Below, in pieces: positions 34,149-45,148 of a DNA stretch of 64,000 nucleotides. Both the position numbers and the translations under genes were made by a program. Position 1 is the first letter of the stretch. Each line of letters opens with the position of its first letter. Under the pieces are notes generated by a model. It was not told the DNA's origin, searched no databases, and was given only the letters and a program-made list of their open reading frames with translations. Source of the stretch: Thinopyrum elongatum (taxonomy: Eukaryota > Streptophyta > Magnoliopsida > Poales > Poaceae); contig CM022303.1 in the NCBI GenBank assembly GCA_011799875.1, forward strand, positions 736,852,939 through 736,916,938, in the 5' to 3' direction.

Positions 34149-35731
34149 AATCCTTCCACCACCACTTAATAATCAGACACTTGTTCATCACCGCAGTGTT
34201 TAAAATGCCCAACCCCGCAAGGTTTTTGGGCCTACAGATAATATTCCATTTCACAAACCGGTACTTGCGCTTGTTATCTCCCGCGTTCCAATAAAAAGCA
34301 CCTCTACGCTTGTCAAAACCATCATGCGTACCCTGAGAGAGACGGTAAAAGCCCATGGTGAACTTGGGAAGGGAAGATAAGCACCCATTGATAAGACACA
34401 CCTTACTAGCGGAAGTGTTATATCTGCCACGCCATGGCATGACACGGTTCCCAACTTTGTTGACAAGAGGCTTGAATTCTTTCGCACACAGGTGGTAGGG
34501 GGAGATGTGGAGCCCTAGGTACTTGAAGGGAAAGGAGACTAGGCTGCAATTCAGAAGCTGAGAGACCCTAACAGCCTCAACTTCAGACACACCAGTGACA
34601 ATCACCTCACTCTTAGAGAAGTTAATTTTTGAGCCCCGACAAAGCTTCAAAACGTAACAAGATAAATTTAAGGTGAGCAAGACAAGCATCGTTCAATTCG
34701 ACCATAATGATGGTGTCATCAACGTACTAGAGATGTGTAATACCATGAGTCAAGAGGTGTGACATGACAGGGGAGACGTGACCCGCAGCAGCTGCCTGCT
34801 CCAGCAAACAAGAGAGGGCATCTGCCAAAAAATTAAACAGGAGGGGGGAGTAAGGGTCACCTTGCCGCAGGCCCCTACCATTTGCAAAGAACTTACTTAT
34901 TTTGCCATTGACTGCCACCGCAGTGTGGCCCCCAGATACCAATTGCATCACCCGATGAACATAAGCAGCGTCGAAACCTCTAGTAAGGAGCACTTGTTGA
35001 AGGAAGTCCCAACTAACCGAGTCGTAAGCTTTTTCGAAATCCATCTCAAGAATAATAGCACGGGATCCTCTAATCCTAAGGTCATGCACGATCTCGTGAA
35101 GACAGAGGATACCGTCAAGGATAAACCGACCCTTCACGAAGGCAGATTGAGCGGGACTGAGAATACGGTGGGCAACAGAGGACAGGCGAGTCGCAAACCC
35201 CTTGGCCGGAAACTTGGCAAAATTATTGATAAGAGCGATAGGACAGAACTGGGGGATCACCTCAGCACCTTTGACCTTAGGAATGAGGGACAAAATAGCG
35301 TAATTCAATCTCGAAATATCAACCGTCCCAAAACAAAAACCTTGGATAACAGAGCAAACCAGCTCACGTAAGACAGGCCAAAACTTTTTGAAGAAAGGGA
35401 TCGAGAAGCCATCCGGGCCAGATGCAGAGTTCATGTTAGCAGTATTAATGGCCAACTCAATCCCTTCAATAGAAAGAGGGAGCGAAAGCGCAAAGTTTTC
35501 CTCCTCAGAAACACAACTGCAGTTTTCCGAAAAAGAAGAAGAGAGCACGAAACCAGAAGCAGGCCTAGCCGCCAGCAAGGAAGAAAAGAAGTTCAGAACA
35601 TGATCAAGGATAAGGCTAGAATCAGAGACGCGCACACCGTCAATCAAAAGACCATCAATCAAACACTGACGGCGCCTACCATTGGCAATAGCAAAAAATA
35701 CGCAGTAAGGGAATCTCCTTTCAGAGTCCAT
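34117..35731 (-). pseudogene. LINE reverse transcriptase domain
   Basis: The main frame (34727-35731) shows the RT blocks in order: NMNSASGPDGFSIPFFKKFW, LSLIPKVKGAEVIPQFCPIALINNF, FVKGRFILDGILCLHEIVHD, ILEMDFEKAYDSVSWDFL and GLRQGDPYSPLLFNFLADALS. A TAG stop (34727-34729) falls just before the catalytic YVDD motif (34715-34726), where a Gln codon is usual. The remainder continues in the same frame to 34117 with FPFKYLGLHISPYHLC. RT copies the element RNA at the nicked target. Confidence 0.85.
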
Positions 35732-36809
35732 TTAATCGTGCCACGCTGCCTCCAGTAGACCTCGGCTTGACGGTGAAGCAACATGAGGGCGGCCTCAAGA
35801 TCATAGCGCTGCTGCCAGCCCACGGCAGATAGACCAGAAACATCAACAGCCACATCCATCGACGAGACCCGACCCAGCAAGTCGAGTTTAAGCTTCCGAG
35901 CTTCGGCCGCCCTATTCCGGCCCCAACCCTTAAGGAATTTGCCAATTTGGTAAGAGCAAAAATGCCAAACATCCATAGGCCCACACGACCTCCAATAGAG
36001 GCCAAGAGCGAACCAATCTTCCAAGAAATCAAATCAGAGAACCCATCGACCAGTAACCAGGAAGCATCGAATTGAAACCTGGAAGCAACAAACACGGACA
36101 GAACACCCAAATCCAACATAAGGGGGGAGTGATTAGACCCAATGTGAGAGAGGGCAGAGAGGGAGGCCCGCGGAAAAAGCGCCTCCCAGGGGGAGGAAGT
36201 AAAAACACGATCCAAGACAGACCAGACAGGATTAATCTGATGGTTAGACAAAGTGAAACGCGCACCTGTCCTTGGGATCTCACGAAGAGCACAGTCCGTG
36301 ATGAAGTCATTGAAAGCATGCGCCAAGGGCAAAGAAAAATGAGACGAATTTTTGTCACCAGGGGCCCTGAGCAAGTTAAAATCACCACCAATAAGCAGCG
36401 GAAGGTTACATGATTCTAACTTAGACGTTAATTCATCCAAGAATAGATAAGAGAGGCAGTGATCAGCAGGACCATAAACCACCAGAACCTCCCACAAAAC
36501 ATTGAGACTTTTATGCAACAACACCATACTAGCCCAGAAAATACCGTGATCAAAAGCAACAAAGTCAAAGGAATCCAGTTTCGCACCAATAAGTATACCA
36601 CCAGAGTGCCCAGACGCCTACAGGCAGCGCCACACGAAGCGGTCAGCACCCGCAATGGAAGAGAGTTCATTATGAGAAAACGATTCTTTAAAAGTTTCGA
36701 TAAGACAGACCAGATAGACACTAGAACCACGGACCAAGTCACGGATTTGGTCTCGACGCCCCCTAGCGCCGAAGCCCCTAATATTCCAAAATAGAGATTT
36801 CATTTGCAC
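35721..36809 (-). pseudogene. LINE endonuclease domain
   Basis: The start MQMKSLFWNIRGFGARGRRDQIRD (36738-36809) is the typical first block of the APE-like endonuclease. After a frame change it continues at 35721-36527 with LLIGGDFNLLR, WSVLDRVFTSS and HIGSNHSPLMLDLG, which carry the acidic and histidine positions used for target nicking. At least one frameshift separates the halves, and another precedes the RT frame. Confidence 0.75.
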
Positions 36810-37227
36810 GAAAGGTTTTTGATGCGAAGACTAGACCTGCACGGAGCCACACAGGATTTAACTCTTTTAACACGTGCCCGTTTCTCCAAAGCCGAGGAGA
36901 GCGGGCCACTACCGCCGCCCCCCCCCCCCCCCCCCCCCCCCGCCCCCCCGGAGCAACCGCACCCCCAACCGAGACCGACAGTGTCCCAGCTGCCATCTCC
37001 TTGGCCTTGGCAATAGCCGCCTGGGCAACCTCATTTGCCCGAATCAAGGAAAACAAGGAAGAAGTAGATCCCACACTACCATCAAAAGAAACTCCAACAT
37101 CTGAAAGTACAAGAACCAGGTGGCTGTCTGGAATAGAAGGCAGGACTAAATGAACAGGGGAGGCAAGATTGGAAGTACCTGGGGGACACAGGTTCTTGGC
37201 AGCAGCCCGACGCTCCGCACGATCCAT
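36778..37227 (-). pseudogene. LINE N-terminal segment with poly-Gly tract
   Basis: Starts at MDRAERRAAAKNLCPPG close to the 5' edge of the LINE and runs into a Gly-rich segment coded by the long G run (C24 on the plus strand, 36918-36941, then C7). It ends at 36778 in a different frame from the endonuclease start, which it overlaps by about 30 bases. The G run probably changed length and shifted the frame. It resembles the stretch between ORF1 and ORF2 of plant L1 elements; the function is unknown. Confidence 0.5.
36918..36949. repeat. Homopolymer run C24-G-C7
   Basis: An uninterrupted run of 24 C followed by G and 7 C, within the decayed LINE. Its length is liable to replication slippage and to sequencing or assembly error. 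Confidence 0.9.
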
Positions 37228-37234
37228 GGAGTTT

Positions 37235-38700
37235 GGCAAAACAATCAATGCTAGACGTACTCCATGCAATAATCTAAATTTAAAATTTTCTAAAATAAAT
37301 CTCTAGCAGCAATTTAGCTAAAAAAGAAATAGAAGAAATGTCATGAGGTACCTTGACAGCTCCTCAACATGAACAACAGTAGCAGTAGTAGCGCTGTTAC
37401 TACTTGACTCAGTAACATGGATGGTGTCTATTCTGGGAACAAAAATAATAAAAATACTACAGTGGATGATCTGCGAGTGTGGCCTTTAAATTCCAGCAGC
37501 AAGGAGGGTGTGACCCTCATTTCACTTGCTCCTCACCTCTCCCTCCTCTTCCTCTCCCTCTGTAGCAAATCTCTGAAGGCTCCCTCCGTCCAGCGGCCAA
37601 TGGTGCCGCCGGGGTTGCCGCCGCCGCGCAAAGATGGTCGTCGTCGTCTATCTGCAAGGGGAGCAAGAGGTGATGGATCGACGGGTTAGCTGATTTGCCG
37701 GAGTTGTGTGCAACTGTGCATGCATGTAGGCAAGTCTAACGCTTGGCTGTTGTGTTGGTTCGTTCGGTTGGTTGTTTGTAACCAGATTTCATTTCTCGCG
37801 CCGTACTTACGTGTTCTTGGGATTAAAATCTCTCGGTACCAATATTACCATGCTAGCTATGAATGCCAGAGTTACCATTTTTAAGTTTGAATCCAGCAAC
37901 TTTCCACATCATCGCCTGATTTGAAGGCATTTTCCCTTCTGTTTCAGAACTCGTAGAGCTGGCTAGAGTGAAACTCATAGACCCAAATGTATGTGTAGCC
38001 TATGTCGAAAAAAAAATAGTATGTGTAGCCGGATGGATCCGTGGCGCTCCGTCTGCTGGGACGTTCGTTCGCACTCTAGCATATATGCAGTCAACTCGAT
38101 CGTTTATTTATCTCTTATGGTTTCTTCGAAATGATCGTGGATGCCATTAATACATATTCTAAAACTACGGCACCGGCACTGAGTATTTTTTTGCCGGAAC
38201 GACGAGTTCGTCCGGGGTCGAACAACTACGGCTTCGGCTTGTCAATAGTACTATTGATCAGCACCACCACCCGGTATGTGTTGGGTCGACGAAGCATTAG
38301 TCATGGGAAGATTCCCTTGTAGGCACGGTAATCTGGGGTGCCACAATTTCTGGCTCACAATTGGGAGTGGAAATAAATGGAGGAACGAGGCGGGTGGAGC
38401 AGTAGGCCTCCGCTGCATGGGTGTCTGGGTGGGCCATCGTTGTCTCGGCTCCGGGGAGCCGGATGTAACCGTGAGCGTCGGTACTGGTGCATGCGCCATG
38501 TTAGGGCATCTCCAACAATGTCATATTCTCACACTACGGCAATAAGTGGAGGGGTAATCATTCCCAGAGAGATGGTTCATTGTTGATAAACTTTCGTACC
38601 ATAGCCGGGGAAAAAAACTTCGCTTGAAATTTGCGAAATCAACGGTTTTCGGTATGGGGCGAGAAAATGTAATCTCGGCCGAAAATTTCGGTCAAATATG
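37235..38700 (+). repeat. Module block D, copy 1 (1.47 kb)
   Basis: Near-identical in order and sequence to 48457-49924, from GGCAAAACAATCAATGC to GGCCGAAAATTTC..TCAAATATG. It follows block V in both places. It includes an open frame at 37417-37689 and CGTCGTCGTC-rich DNA. After 38700 comes the left flank of Helitron 2, whereas copy 2 continues with unrelated DNA. Confidence 0.85.
37417..37689 (+). CDS. Uncharacterised 90-codon frame in block D1
   Basis: The frame reads LRVWPLNSSSKEG...SLCSKSLKAPSVQRPMVPPGLPPPRKDGRRR and ends DGSTG. The paired frame at 48643-48912 keeps the last 70 residues in frame with a few changes but has a different start. No domain is recognised. The minus strand also has splice-like signals and a Glu-rich reading, so this could be first-exon or leader DNA of an old gene. 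Coding status is doubtful. Confidence 0.2.
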   Translation: MDGVYSGNKNNKNTTVDDLRVWPLNSSSKEGVTLISLAPHLSLLFLSLCSKSLKAPSVQRPMVPPGLPPPRKDGRRRLSARGARGDGSTG

Positions 38701-38996
38701 TACATCTAAACACTGAATCTTCTATTATTTTCAATTATTATACTAAAAGAATAATACGGGTAAAAAATGAGAAATAGTCTAGAAAATCCCACAAAAATCA
38801 GAAACATCTAACCATCCAATTTTTTAAAACAATTACCACCGATTAATTTGAACCGTAAGATTTCACGTACCCAACCAGCGAAATGATTCCATAACCAAAC
38901 GAATGATTAACATGTGCCCCTATGGCCCCGGAAAAAAAATGTTCCCCTGTGCATCGCCGTTCCGTTCAGTAAGAAAAAAAAAGCCCTAGCACCGCT

Positions 38997-39170
38997 ATGC
39001 TATCCCGGCCGTTTTGCCTATGCCTTTGCGCCGCCGCCACAGCAGCCTCCCAAGCCCCCGTCCTTCCCGTGCCATCTCAGTCATGTGCATCGATCCATGC
39101 CGGCTTTCCCATTGACGAAGCAATGGCAAGAAGAACTGCAGCGCTGCGTACAGCCTGCCGTAAGCTTCCC
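38997..39170 (+). pseudogene. First-exon-like fragment in Helitron 2
   Basis: GC-rich DNA reading MLSRPFCLCLCAAATAASQAPVLPVPSQ, then HAGFPIDEAMARRTAALRTACR, followed at 39162 by GTAAGC, a good splice donor. An Ala- and Ser-rich start without acidic residues would suit an organelle targeting peptide. The parent gene is not recognised, and an alternative frame (38914-39186) also stays open. Inference only. Confidence 0.3.
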
Positions 39171-39615
39171 GCTTCCAACTCTATAGCTCCTCATCTCTCC
39201 TTTACTGATTTCCTATCTCTACCAATGATTCCTCTTTTACATATATTCTTAGTACGTTTGGTCTGTTGGTAGGGGAGAATTGTTTCTTTTAACATGTGTG
39301 TGCCAGTTCAGGCCCGCGGTCTATCTGTTTGGCTTTGGCTTGGGTTTGCGCTGAATCACGTACATGATATAAATACGAGTTCAGGCTCAAATTTGAGGAA
39401 TTCTTAATTGAGTACGCTAGGTCCTAAATACCTTTCTTCTGTAGTCGACTAGAATGGCTTCATGAAGAAATTACATTGCAGGGAAATTTCAGTATTACTT
39501 TCCTAGCTTATTATTAACAAACTCTACTAAAAATACAAAACATATCCGACTGTTGGAGTGATATATTAGAAAATCAAAGCAAACATATCTTGATAATAGT
39601 GTTTCGGCACATAAG

Positions 39616-40371
39616 TTGGAAAAAATCGTCCATGTGCACCACGACAAGCATCAAGTTTTTTTACCACCCAACATCACCTCCTATGTCGGTCTTGACATCC
39701 CAGAGCGCGGCCACAGAAGCGCACGCAGCTGGATAAACACTGTGTCAAGTCATAGGCTTGGCGTCGGCCTTCTTGACCTACTCTCTGATATCTCTGTGTA
39801 CAACTCAAAGTTCTTCTCTTGGCTGGTGCTTCAAAACAGGATATGGACGGCGGATAGATTGGAGAAGAGGGGTTGGGAAAATTGTGGCCTCTGCACCCTT
39901 TGCACGAGGGCAAACGAGGGAGCCGCCCACCTATTCTTTAGATGTCGGTTCACGCTGCGCGTTTGGAGAATGGTCAAGGACTGGCTTGGATTAGGGGCTC
40001 TGGAGATAAACCGATGGGCGATGGAATGCAACGTCAAGTGTTGGTGGACAAACATGTCCAAGCCCAATACTGTAAACCGGAAGGCCATGGCTTCACTCAC
40101 TATGCTTCTCTGTTGGGTCATCTGGAACGAGAGAAACATTCGAGACTTTAGGAAGAAATCGACGCTGCCCTACTACATGCTAAAGCGTATCTAGGAAGAG
40201 GCCAAAACTTGGGTCACCGCGGGGGCTAGGTACCTGAGGATCATCATGCCGTGAGAGTAATTCATATTTGTTTTTTCCGACGGGCTATGTTGTGGAGCCG
40301 GTATTATGTACTCTAAACTCTTCTTAATTAATGAATGAGGCAAGTCTTTTGCCTCTGTTTCAAAAAAAAAA
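39616..40371 (+). mobile_element. LINE 3' fragment with zf-RVT domain and poly(A)
   Basis: A 192-codon frame (39616-40194) carries FFSWLVLQNRIWTADRLEKRGW, then CGLCTLC, then EGAAHLFFRCRFTLRVWRMV, the zinc-binding domain at the end of plant L1 reverse transcriptases. It is followed by about 170 bases of 3' UTR and A10 at 40362-40371. The rest of the LINE is missing at the 5' side, the usual outcome of incomplete reverse transcription. It lies in opposite orientation to the larger LINE and belongs to a different subfamily. Confidence 0.75.
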
Positions 40372-41092
40372 TAATACTACTCTTAGTGTATGACTCAACG
40401 ATCATGGAATCTTGGGTTGGACTGCGCAATCTTCATACATAGGGCATATCCTTCCAAAAATAATCCGCTCGCAACGTCGTCTCCTCCACCTTGGCTAGAG
40501 AAAAATGCTCCCCTTTGAAATTCACATATTTGAGCTTGCCCTCTAGGGCAGCCCGCTCCATACTCCACACCCAGGAGTCTCAAGCCCTCTACGGTTTTAA
40601 GGTTTCCTCTTCAATAGTCTATATATACTCTTGCAGTAATTGCTAAGACAAATGCTTAGTCTAGGATATTGAGCTTTAGTCATATGGGGAAAATATTTTA
40701 GTTCCCTGGTAACAACTATATAACAATTTGCTGCAAGAAAACAACTAAATAAAAAAGTAATCATTGATTGCTGCATTTATTCTCCCGATAGCAAGCTTCC
40801 AACTGGATGAAATGCCACCTCCTTTTTGGTGCGTTTTGTTAATTATGTCAATGTTTTCGTATTCTTATTTATTGTGAATGTTCCCAATTAGCTTCATCTC
40901 TGTTTTGCAATATTTATGCTTCGATTTTTTCTATAGAACAATTACATAATTGGCCCATCTTGATAATCATTTTCTCCATTATTTTTAGTGTATATATATT
41001 GCTGGGCCATTGAACAATTGTTTCTTAGTAACCAAATTACTAGGCTGAACTCCTTTTCAAAATTCTCAACACCAGTGAATTGTGAATTTTAA
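40372..41092. other. Unassigned DNA inside Helitron 2
   Basis: No open frame or terminal repeat is recognised. AT-rich with a few splice-like pyrimidine tracts. Confidence 0.3.
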
Positions 41093-41443
41093 TCATGTTC
41101 TGGTACTGACGATAGACTCTGTCACGTGAATTTGGCACTCTCTCCTCTCCCCTCCTTTCGGTGCTTCACTTCCGGCCGCCGCAGCAGCCAGGCCCCCTCC
41201 TTTCATCGCTTCACTTTCGGTAGCTGCAGCAGCCAGGCCCCCTCCTTTCGTCGCTTCACCTCCGGTCGCCGCAGCAGCCAGGCCGGCCTGGTGGAGTGCC
41301 AACTCGCCACCAACACCATCTAGTGACCATTCCAAGTCATAAGGTCCCCTGATCTGCAACTGCATCTCTACTTGTGCCTCCAGCAGTTCCTCCATAAAAA
41401 ATGTGCAACAATCGAGAGAAGAATTCATTGAGTCTCCAGCCAC
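41093..41443 (-). CDS. Uncharacterised 116-codon frame with 15-residue repeats
   Basis: The frame contains three copies of a GLAAAATGSEATKGG-like unit, coded by a 45-bp tandem repeat at 41150-41194, 41195-41239 and 41240-41284. The N-terminal part (MAGDSMNSSLDCCTFFMEELLEAQVEMQLQ) could be helical. It is inside candidate Helitron 2. The frame survives in three repeats because the period is divisible by three; this alone is weak proof of coding. No family is recognised. Confidence 0.25.
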   Translation of the reverse strand: MAGDSMNSSLDCCTFFMEELLEAQVEMQLQIRGPYDLEWSLDGVGGELALHQAGLAAAATGGEATKGGGLAAAATESEAMKGGGLAAAAAGSEAPKGGERRECQIHVTESIVSTRT

Positions 41444-43379
41444 ATCGACCTCCTCTTCACCATCACATGGAGGTTCTCTTGGTTTACTAGAGTTTTCCCC
41501 ATGCTTTCCCTTTAGATCATGTCATGTAAATTATTTGATCTATGTTGTGAGATGTTTTATTTTGTTCAATGCTGAGAATTTGTGCTTATTTGTTACTTAT
41601 TTTGGTGATCTGTAGAACCAGAACCTTGGCCTATAATACCCAGTTCATGTATGTGGTTTAAAAAAGATTCTCTCACGTGAATATTGTGATCTGCATCAAG
41701 ACAACCATGAATATTATTAAGGAGTTCTGGGATGATTACTACACTAAGCTATTGGATATTGACAAAGCAAAAAAGACCTAGCTCAGAGAGATGATGATGT
41801 TGACATTGGTGAGAACTTCTGGCACCACCCGACATGCAAATCGTCAACCATGTAAGGTATGTCACACATGATTTTGTTTTATCTTTTGATCTTACAAGTG
41901 ATTAATGAATGCATTAATCTGTTTTTCGTATCACAAGCATTCAACCTCAACTATAGTCTATAGGTGTGTGTGGGCAAGAGTTGGATGTGTGCAAGATTCA
42001 TGAGCGATATGAACTTGCAGTCCTTCACTACATACGAACTTCATTTCTGCATGCACCAAGTATAGCATGGTTGATTAGATTTATACAGTGACATGCAAGT
42101 AACTACAACACTAGACGAGAGGCCCATATCACAATAACTGGTCCTGAAGACCTCTGCAACAAAACAGGGTAATCATTATTAAGGTCAAAGTTCTATCATT
42201 GTATTAAATCTTCTTATACTTGAATAGTACACATTTAATATTATTTTCAAACGATACTCACATATTCAATATTACCAATTGCAAGTAGATTCAGTGAAGA
42301 GAAAAGGTGAGTCACATGTGCTTGGCGAAATGTCGAATAATTGCCAAATGCATAAAAGCAGTCAAATTTGCAAGCCAACAAGGTATAGGTCTGTTAGTTG
42401 ATCGTGCATAATTTTAGGGGTTAAATGTAAGTTAGAACTCTTAAATAATAAATGTGTTAGAAAACAAGATCTGAACCTGGCTGAGAGGTCCATCCAAATA
42501 TACATAAGAAAGCAAAATTGGCAACTAATAAAAAGAAAAAGAAAAACTTAGCTGAATAGTCAAATGAAGAAGATCACATAACAAGTAGCCTGAGTAGAGA
42601 TTTGTATATGATCGAACATTCTTAGGAGGTCCACGTAACATCTTTGTCCTGAATATATAAAGCATGATGTGTACAATAATTAATTTGCCATAATCTCTAT
42701 ACACACATAAATCATCTGCTTCTACCTTACTAAAGTTTTATGGGCCTTAATAGCACTGATTTGTATTAGGGATTATATATTTCTAGGGGAAGATCTGAAG
42801 AATGAAGATCAGTTGTACATGTGACTTTTTTGTATGGTGCAACGATTAATGCCATGACAAAGTTAGTTTCCTAATGTCACATAGTATCAAAATACATCCA
42901 GTTGTTGGGTCTCGCTCATCTTACAAATTAGATTGTAATTTTAGTGGAAAAAAGAGAAATGTCGGTTACAAAAACAAACTCAAATAGTTTGTTCAGAATT
43001 AGAGTGAATTTAACATTCACGGTATTTTGAAATTAAGATTCACATTTGATATTTTGTTATTAGTATATTTAAAAAGAGCATAATCTTGTGTTTGGAAGTG
43101 TTGCATGTATGCAACCGGATCAATATTCGGGCTTGAAGTTTGGATTGTAAGTCAGTCAGTCGGTAGTTTATATATGACGTGGCATGTTGTTGTATGTGGT
43201 ATTACAATGTAGAATGTTTTGGGTCATAAGACGAATGGTATTTATATGTGATATTTTTGTTTGAAGAAAATACCATATTACTAGATGTGCATTGTTTCAG
43301 AAATTTCTGCTAAAAAGGATACAAATTTTGTCTAAAAGCTTTTTGTTAATTCTGGGAACCAACTAAAATTCGATGATTA
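41444..43379. other. AT-rich inside of Helitron 2
   Basis: Contains a short exon-like reading NIIKEFWDDYYTKLLDIDKAKK at about 41708-41779 followed by a stop, and otherwise nothing that I can assign. Long AT-rich non-coding DNA towards the 3' end is usual for non-autonomous Helitrons. Confidence 0.3.
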
Positions 43380-43734
43380 ATGAAAATATTCACTCAAATT
43401 TACTGTATTGTATTTGGGCTTGTTTGGTCAAATTTATATGCTTTGGATTACCTTGGATCTTGGGATTGGCCATATTTTTTTACCATGAGAATAAAAACCA
43501 TTGATATAAGTGACCATAATAATATTACTATAAATATAAAAATTCTCATTCGTATGTGTTATTTCTATACTTATTTTCATTCCTAAAACCTATATATGTT
43601 AAGATGATGTCCGCGCATTTGCATGGGCCACTTTGCTAGTTCACATAAACATCAGTACGTCTAAAAAAACCGAATTCAGACACTGCGGCTGCATTGTACT
43701 AGCTAGTACCATTAATGATGAGAGCATAATTAAT

Positions 43735-44379
43735 GTTTAGAACGTCATTCTTTTCCCTCTTGCAAGGTGACTAGGGCAAAGCCTTCCTCTCCTCGATCTC
43801 CATCGGCGAGCCCATGGATTCACCTCCCTTCTGTCTGCCGCTTCGGTGGCCCGTGGCGGGGAGAGGAATCCTGGTGCCTCGGCTCCGGCTTGTAGATAAG
43901 TCAGGGTTTTAGTCCTCACAGGGGCGATGCTCAGATGGATGGCGGCGCTTTTTCTTTGAGTCAGTGTTCCGAGCTCCGATCCTCCTCAAGTTCTTCTGTC
44001 GGGGCAGATTAGACGGAGCTTCGGCGCAGATTCCTGCCAGCTCCTCGGGGCGGTGAGGTTATGGTTTCTTGTTGTGCATACGCGACGACGATAGTTGGTG
44101 TCAGGTTCTTCAGATAAATTCAAGGGTTCAACGGTGGCAACTGCGCCTCCGAGGCGCTGGTCCTTCGGGGCACTTGCACGAAGACTTCCCGGCTGTCATC
44201 GACAAGGTCAAGCCGGCTCCAGTATGGGAGCGTCAACATCGGCGCGTTGGCGGCTCGTTCTGGCGGCGGTAGTGGTCGTACGGTGGTTTAGGGACCTCGA
44301 TGTAATTTATATTACGTGTGGGGTGCTTTGTACTTCTGGTGAACTTTTATAATAGATCTGAATCTTTTTCGCAAAAAAA
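43735..44379 (+). mobile_element. Retroposon with poly(A) and 18-bp site duplication (645 bp)
   Basis: Inserted in U unit 1. It ends GCAAAAAAA and is flanked by GATGAGA(G/C)CATAATTAAT (43717-43734 and 44380-44397; 17 of 18 match). Its 3' region (GGGTGCTTTGTAC...AATAGATCTGAATC) resembles a LINE tail of Triticeae. The GC-rich body holds no long frame with known domains. It is most likely a non-autonomous LINE derivative or SINE-like element moved by LINE enzymes. Confidence 0.75.
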
Positions 44380-44609
44380 GATGAGACCATAATTAATTGG
44401 CACCTAGTAGCAAAGACATGATGAGATGTTCATTTCATTATTATATTCGCTACGTAGCACAATATTTGAAGAAAAACTTGTTAGTGCGATCTGATGATGT
44501 GGCTAAAGAAAATCGAGTGAGTAAAAATAGTTAGTGGGGATGAAATTGATAGTTGCATAGGAGACAGCTAACGAATTCAGATAAACATCGGTACATCTAA
44601 AAACAGCAA

Positions 44610-44914
44610 GGGATCCTTTGATTCAATGGAATTCTATAGGATTTTTGGAGGATTAGAATCCTTAGGAAATTTTCCTAAGTTGGTCGTTTGATTCGTATGA
44701 TTGGATCCTATAGGATTTTTTCCTAAGGAATCATTTGTACTACATTTCATAGGAAATCTAGCATCCACTCCAACGTATTTGTAAAATTCATTTGTTTTTG
44801 CTATGCCATCAAACATAGTCTGCTAATCCTATAGGATTCAAGTGGGCATGCCACTCCAATCCTGTATTTTTCATATTCCTGCATTTTGAGAATCCTGCAA
44901 ATCAAAGAGACCCC
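44610..44914. mobile_element. MITE with GGGATCCTTTGATT termini (305 bp)
   Basis: The left end GGGATCCTTTGATTCAATGG and the reversed right end GGGGTCTCTTTGATTTGCAGG form imperfect terminal inverted repeats. The inside has CCTATAGGATTTTT repeats in both directions, giving a fold-back. It is inserted in U unit 2 between CAGCAA and ATATTCAG. The superfamily is uncertain because the site duplication is unclear. Confidence 0.6.
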
Positions 44915-45148
44915 ATATTCAGACATTGCTACTGCACAGTACTAGCTAGTACTGTTAATGATGAGACCATAATTAATTGGCACCTAGTAACAAGGACATA
45001 ACTAGATGTTCATTTTATTATTTTATTTGCTATGGAACACAATATTTTAAGGAAAATATGGTTAGTGAGATCTGATGACGTGGCTTATGGAGATCGAGAG
45101 AAAAAAATAGTTAGTGGGGATGAAATTTACAGTTAGGTACTAGGATAT

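Larger units (their letters stand above)
32918..37234 (-). mobile_element. L1-like LINE, 5'-truncated and decayed (4,317 bp)
   Basis: It is on the minus strand, with its short poly(A) at 32915-32921 (seen as T7). It carries, in element order, a segment before the endonuclease, an APE-type endonuclease, reverse transcriptase and a zf-RVT C-terminal region. It interrupts the junction between blocks V and D: the uninterrupted form at 48446-48470 reads CATTATTTGGCAAAAC. Only a TTT overlap is seen at the target, so a clear site duplication is lacking. The frame is broken several times. Confidence 0.85.
38718..43639 (+). mobile_element. Candidate Helitron 2 (4,922 bp)
   Basis: The left end is TCTTCTATTATTTTC preceded by A (38717). 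The right end is CTAG (43636-43639) followed by T, with an imperfect hairpin CCGCGCA..TGCATGG at about 43611-43626, ten bases before CTAG. The AT-rich DNA before the hairpin is of the Helitron 3' type. It lies between block D1 and the U array. No helicase frame is seen. It carries a LINE 3' fragment (39616-40371), exon-like DNA at 38997-39170 and a 45-bp repeat (41150-41284). The left end is less certain than the right. Confidence 0.55.

Noticed and set aside
37417..37689. Confident protein-coding gene in the duplicated D blocks
   Set aside because: C-terminal part is conserved between copies, but so is the non-coding DNA around it; the start differs and no domain is seen. Kept only as a low-confidence frame.
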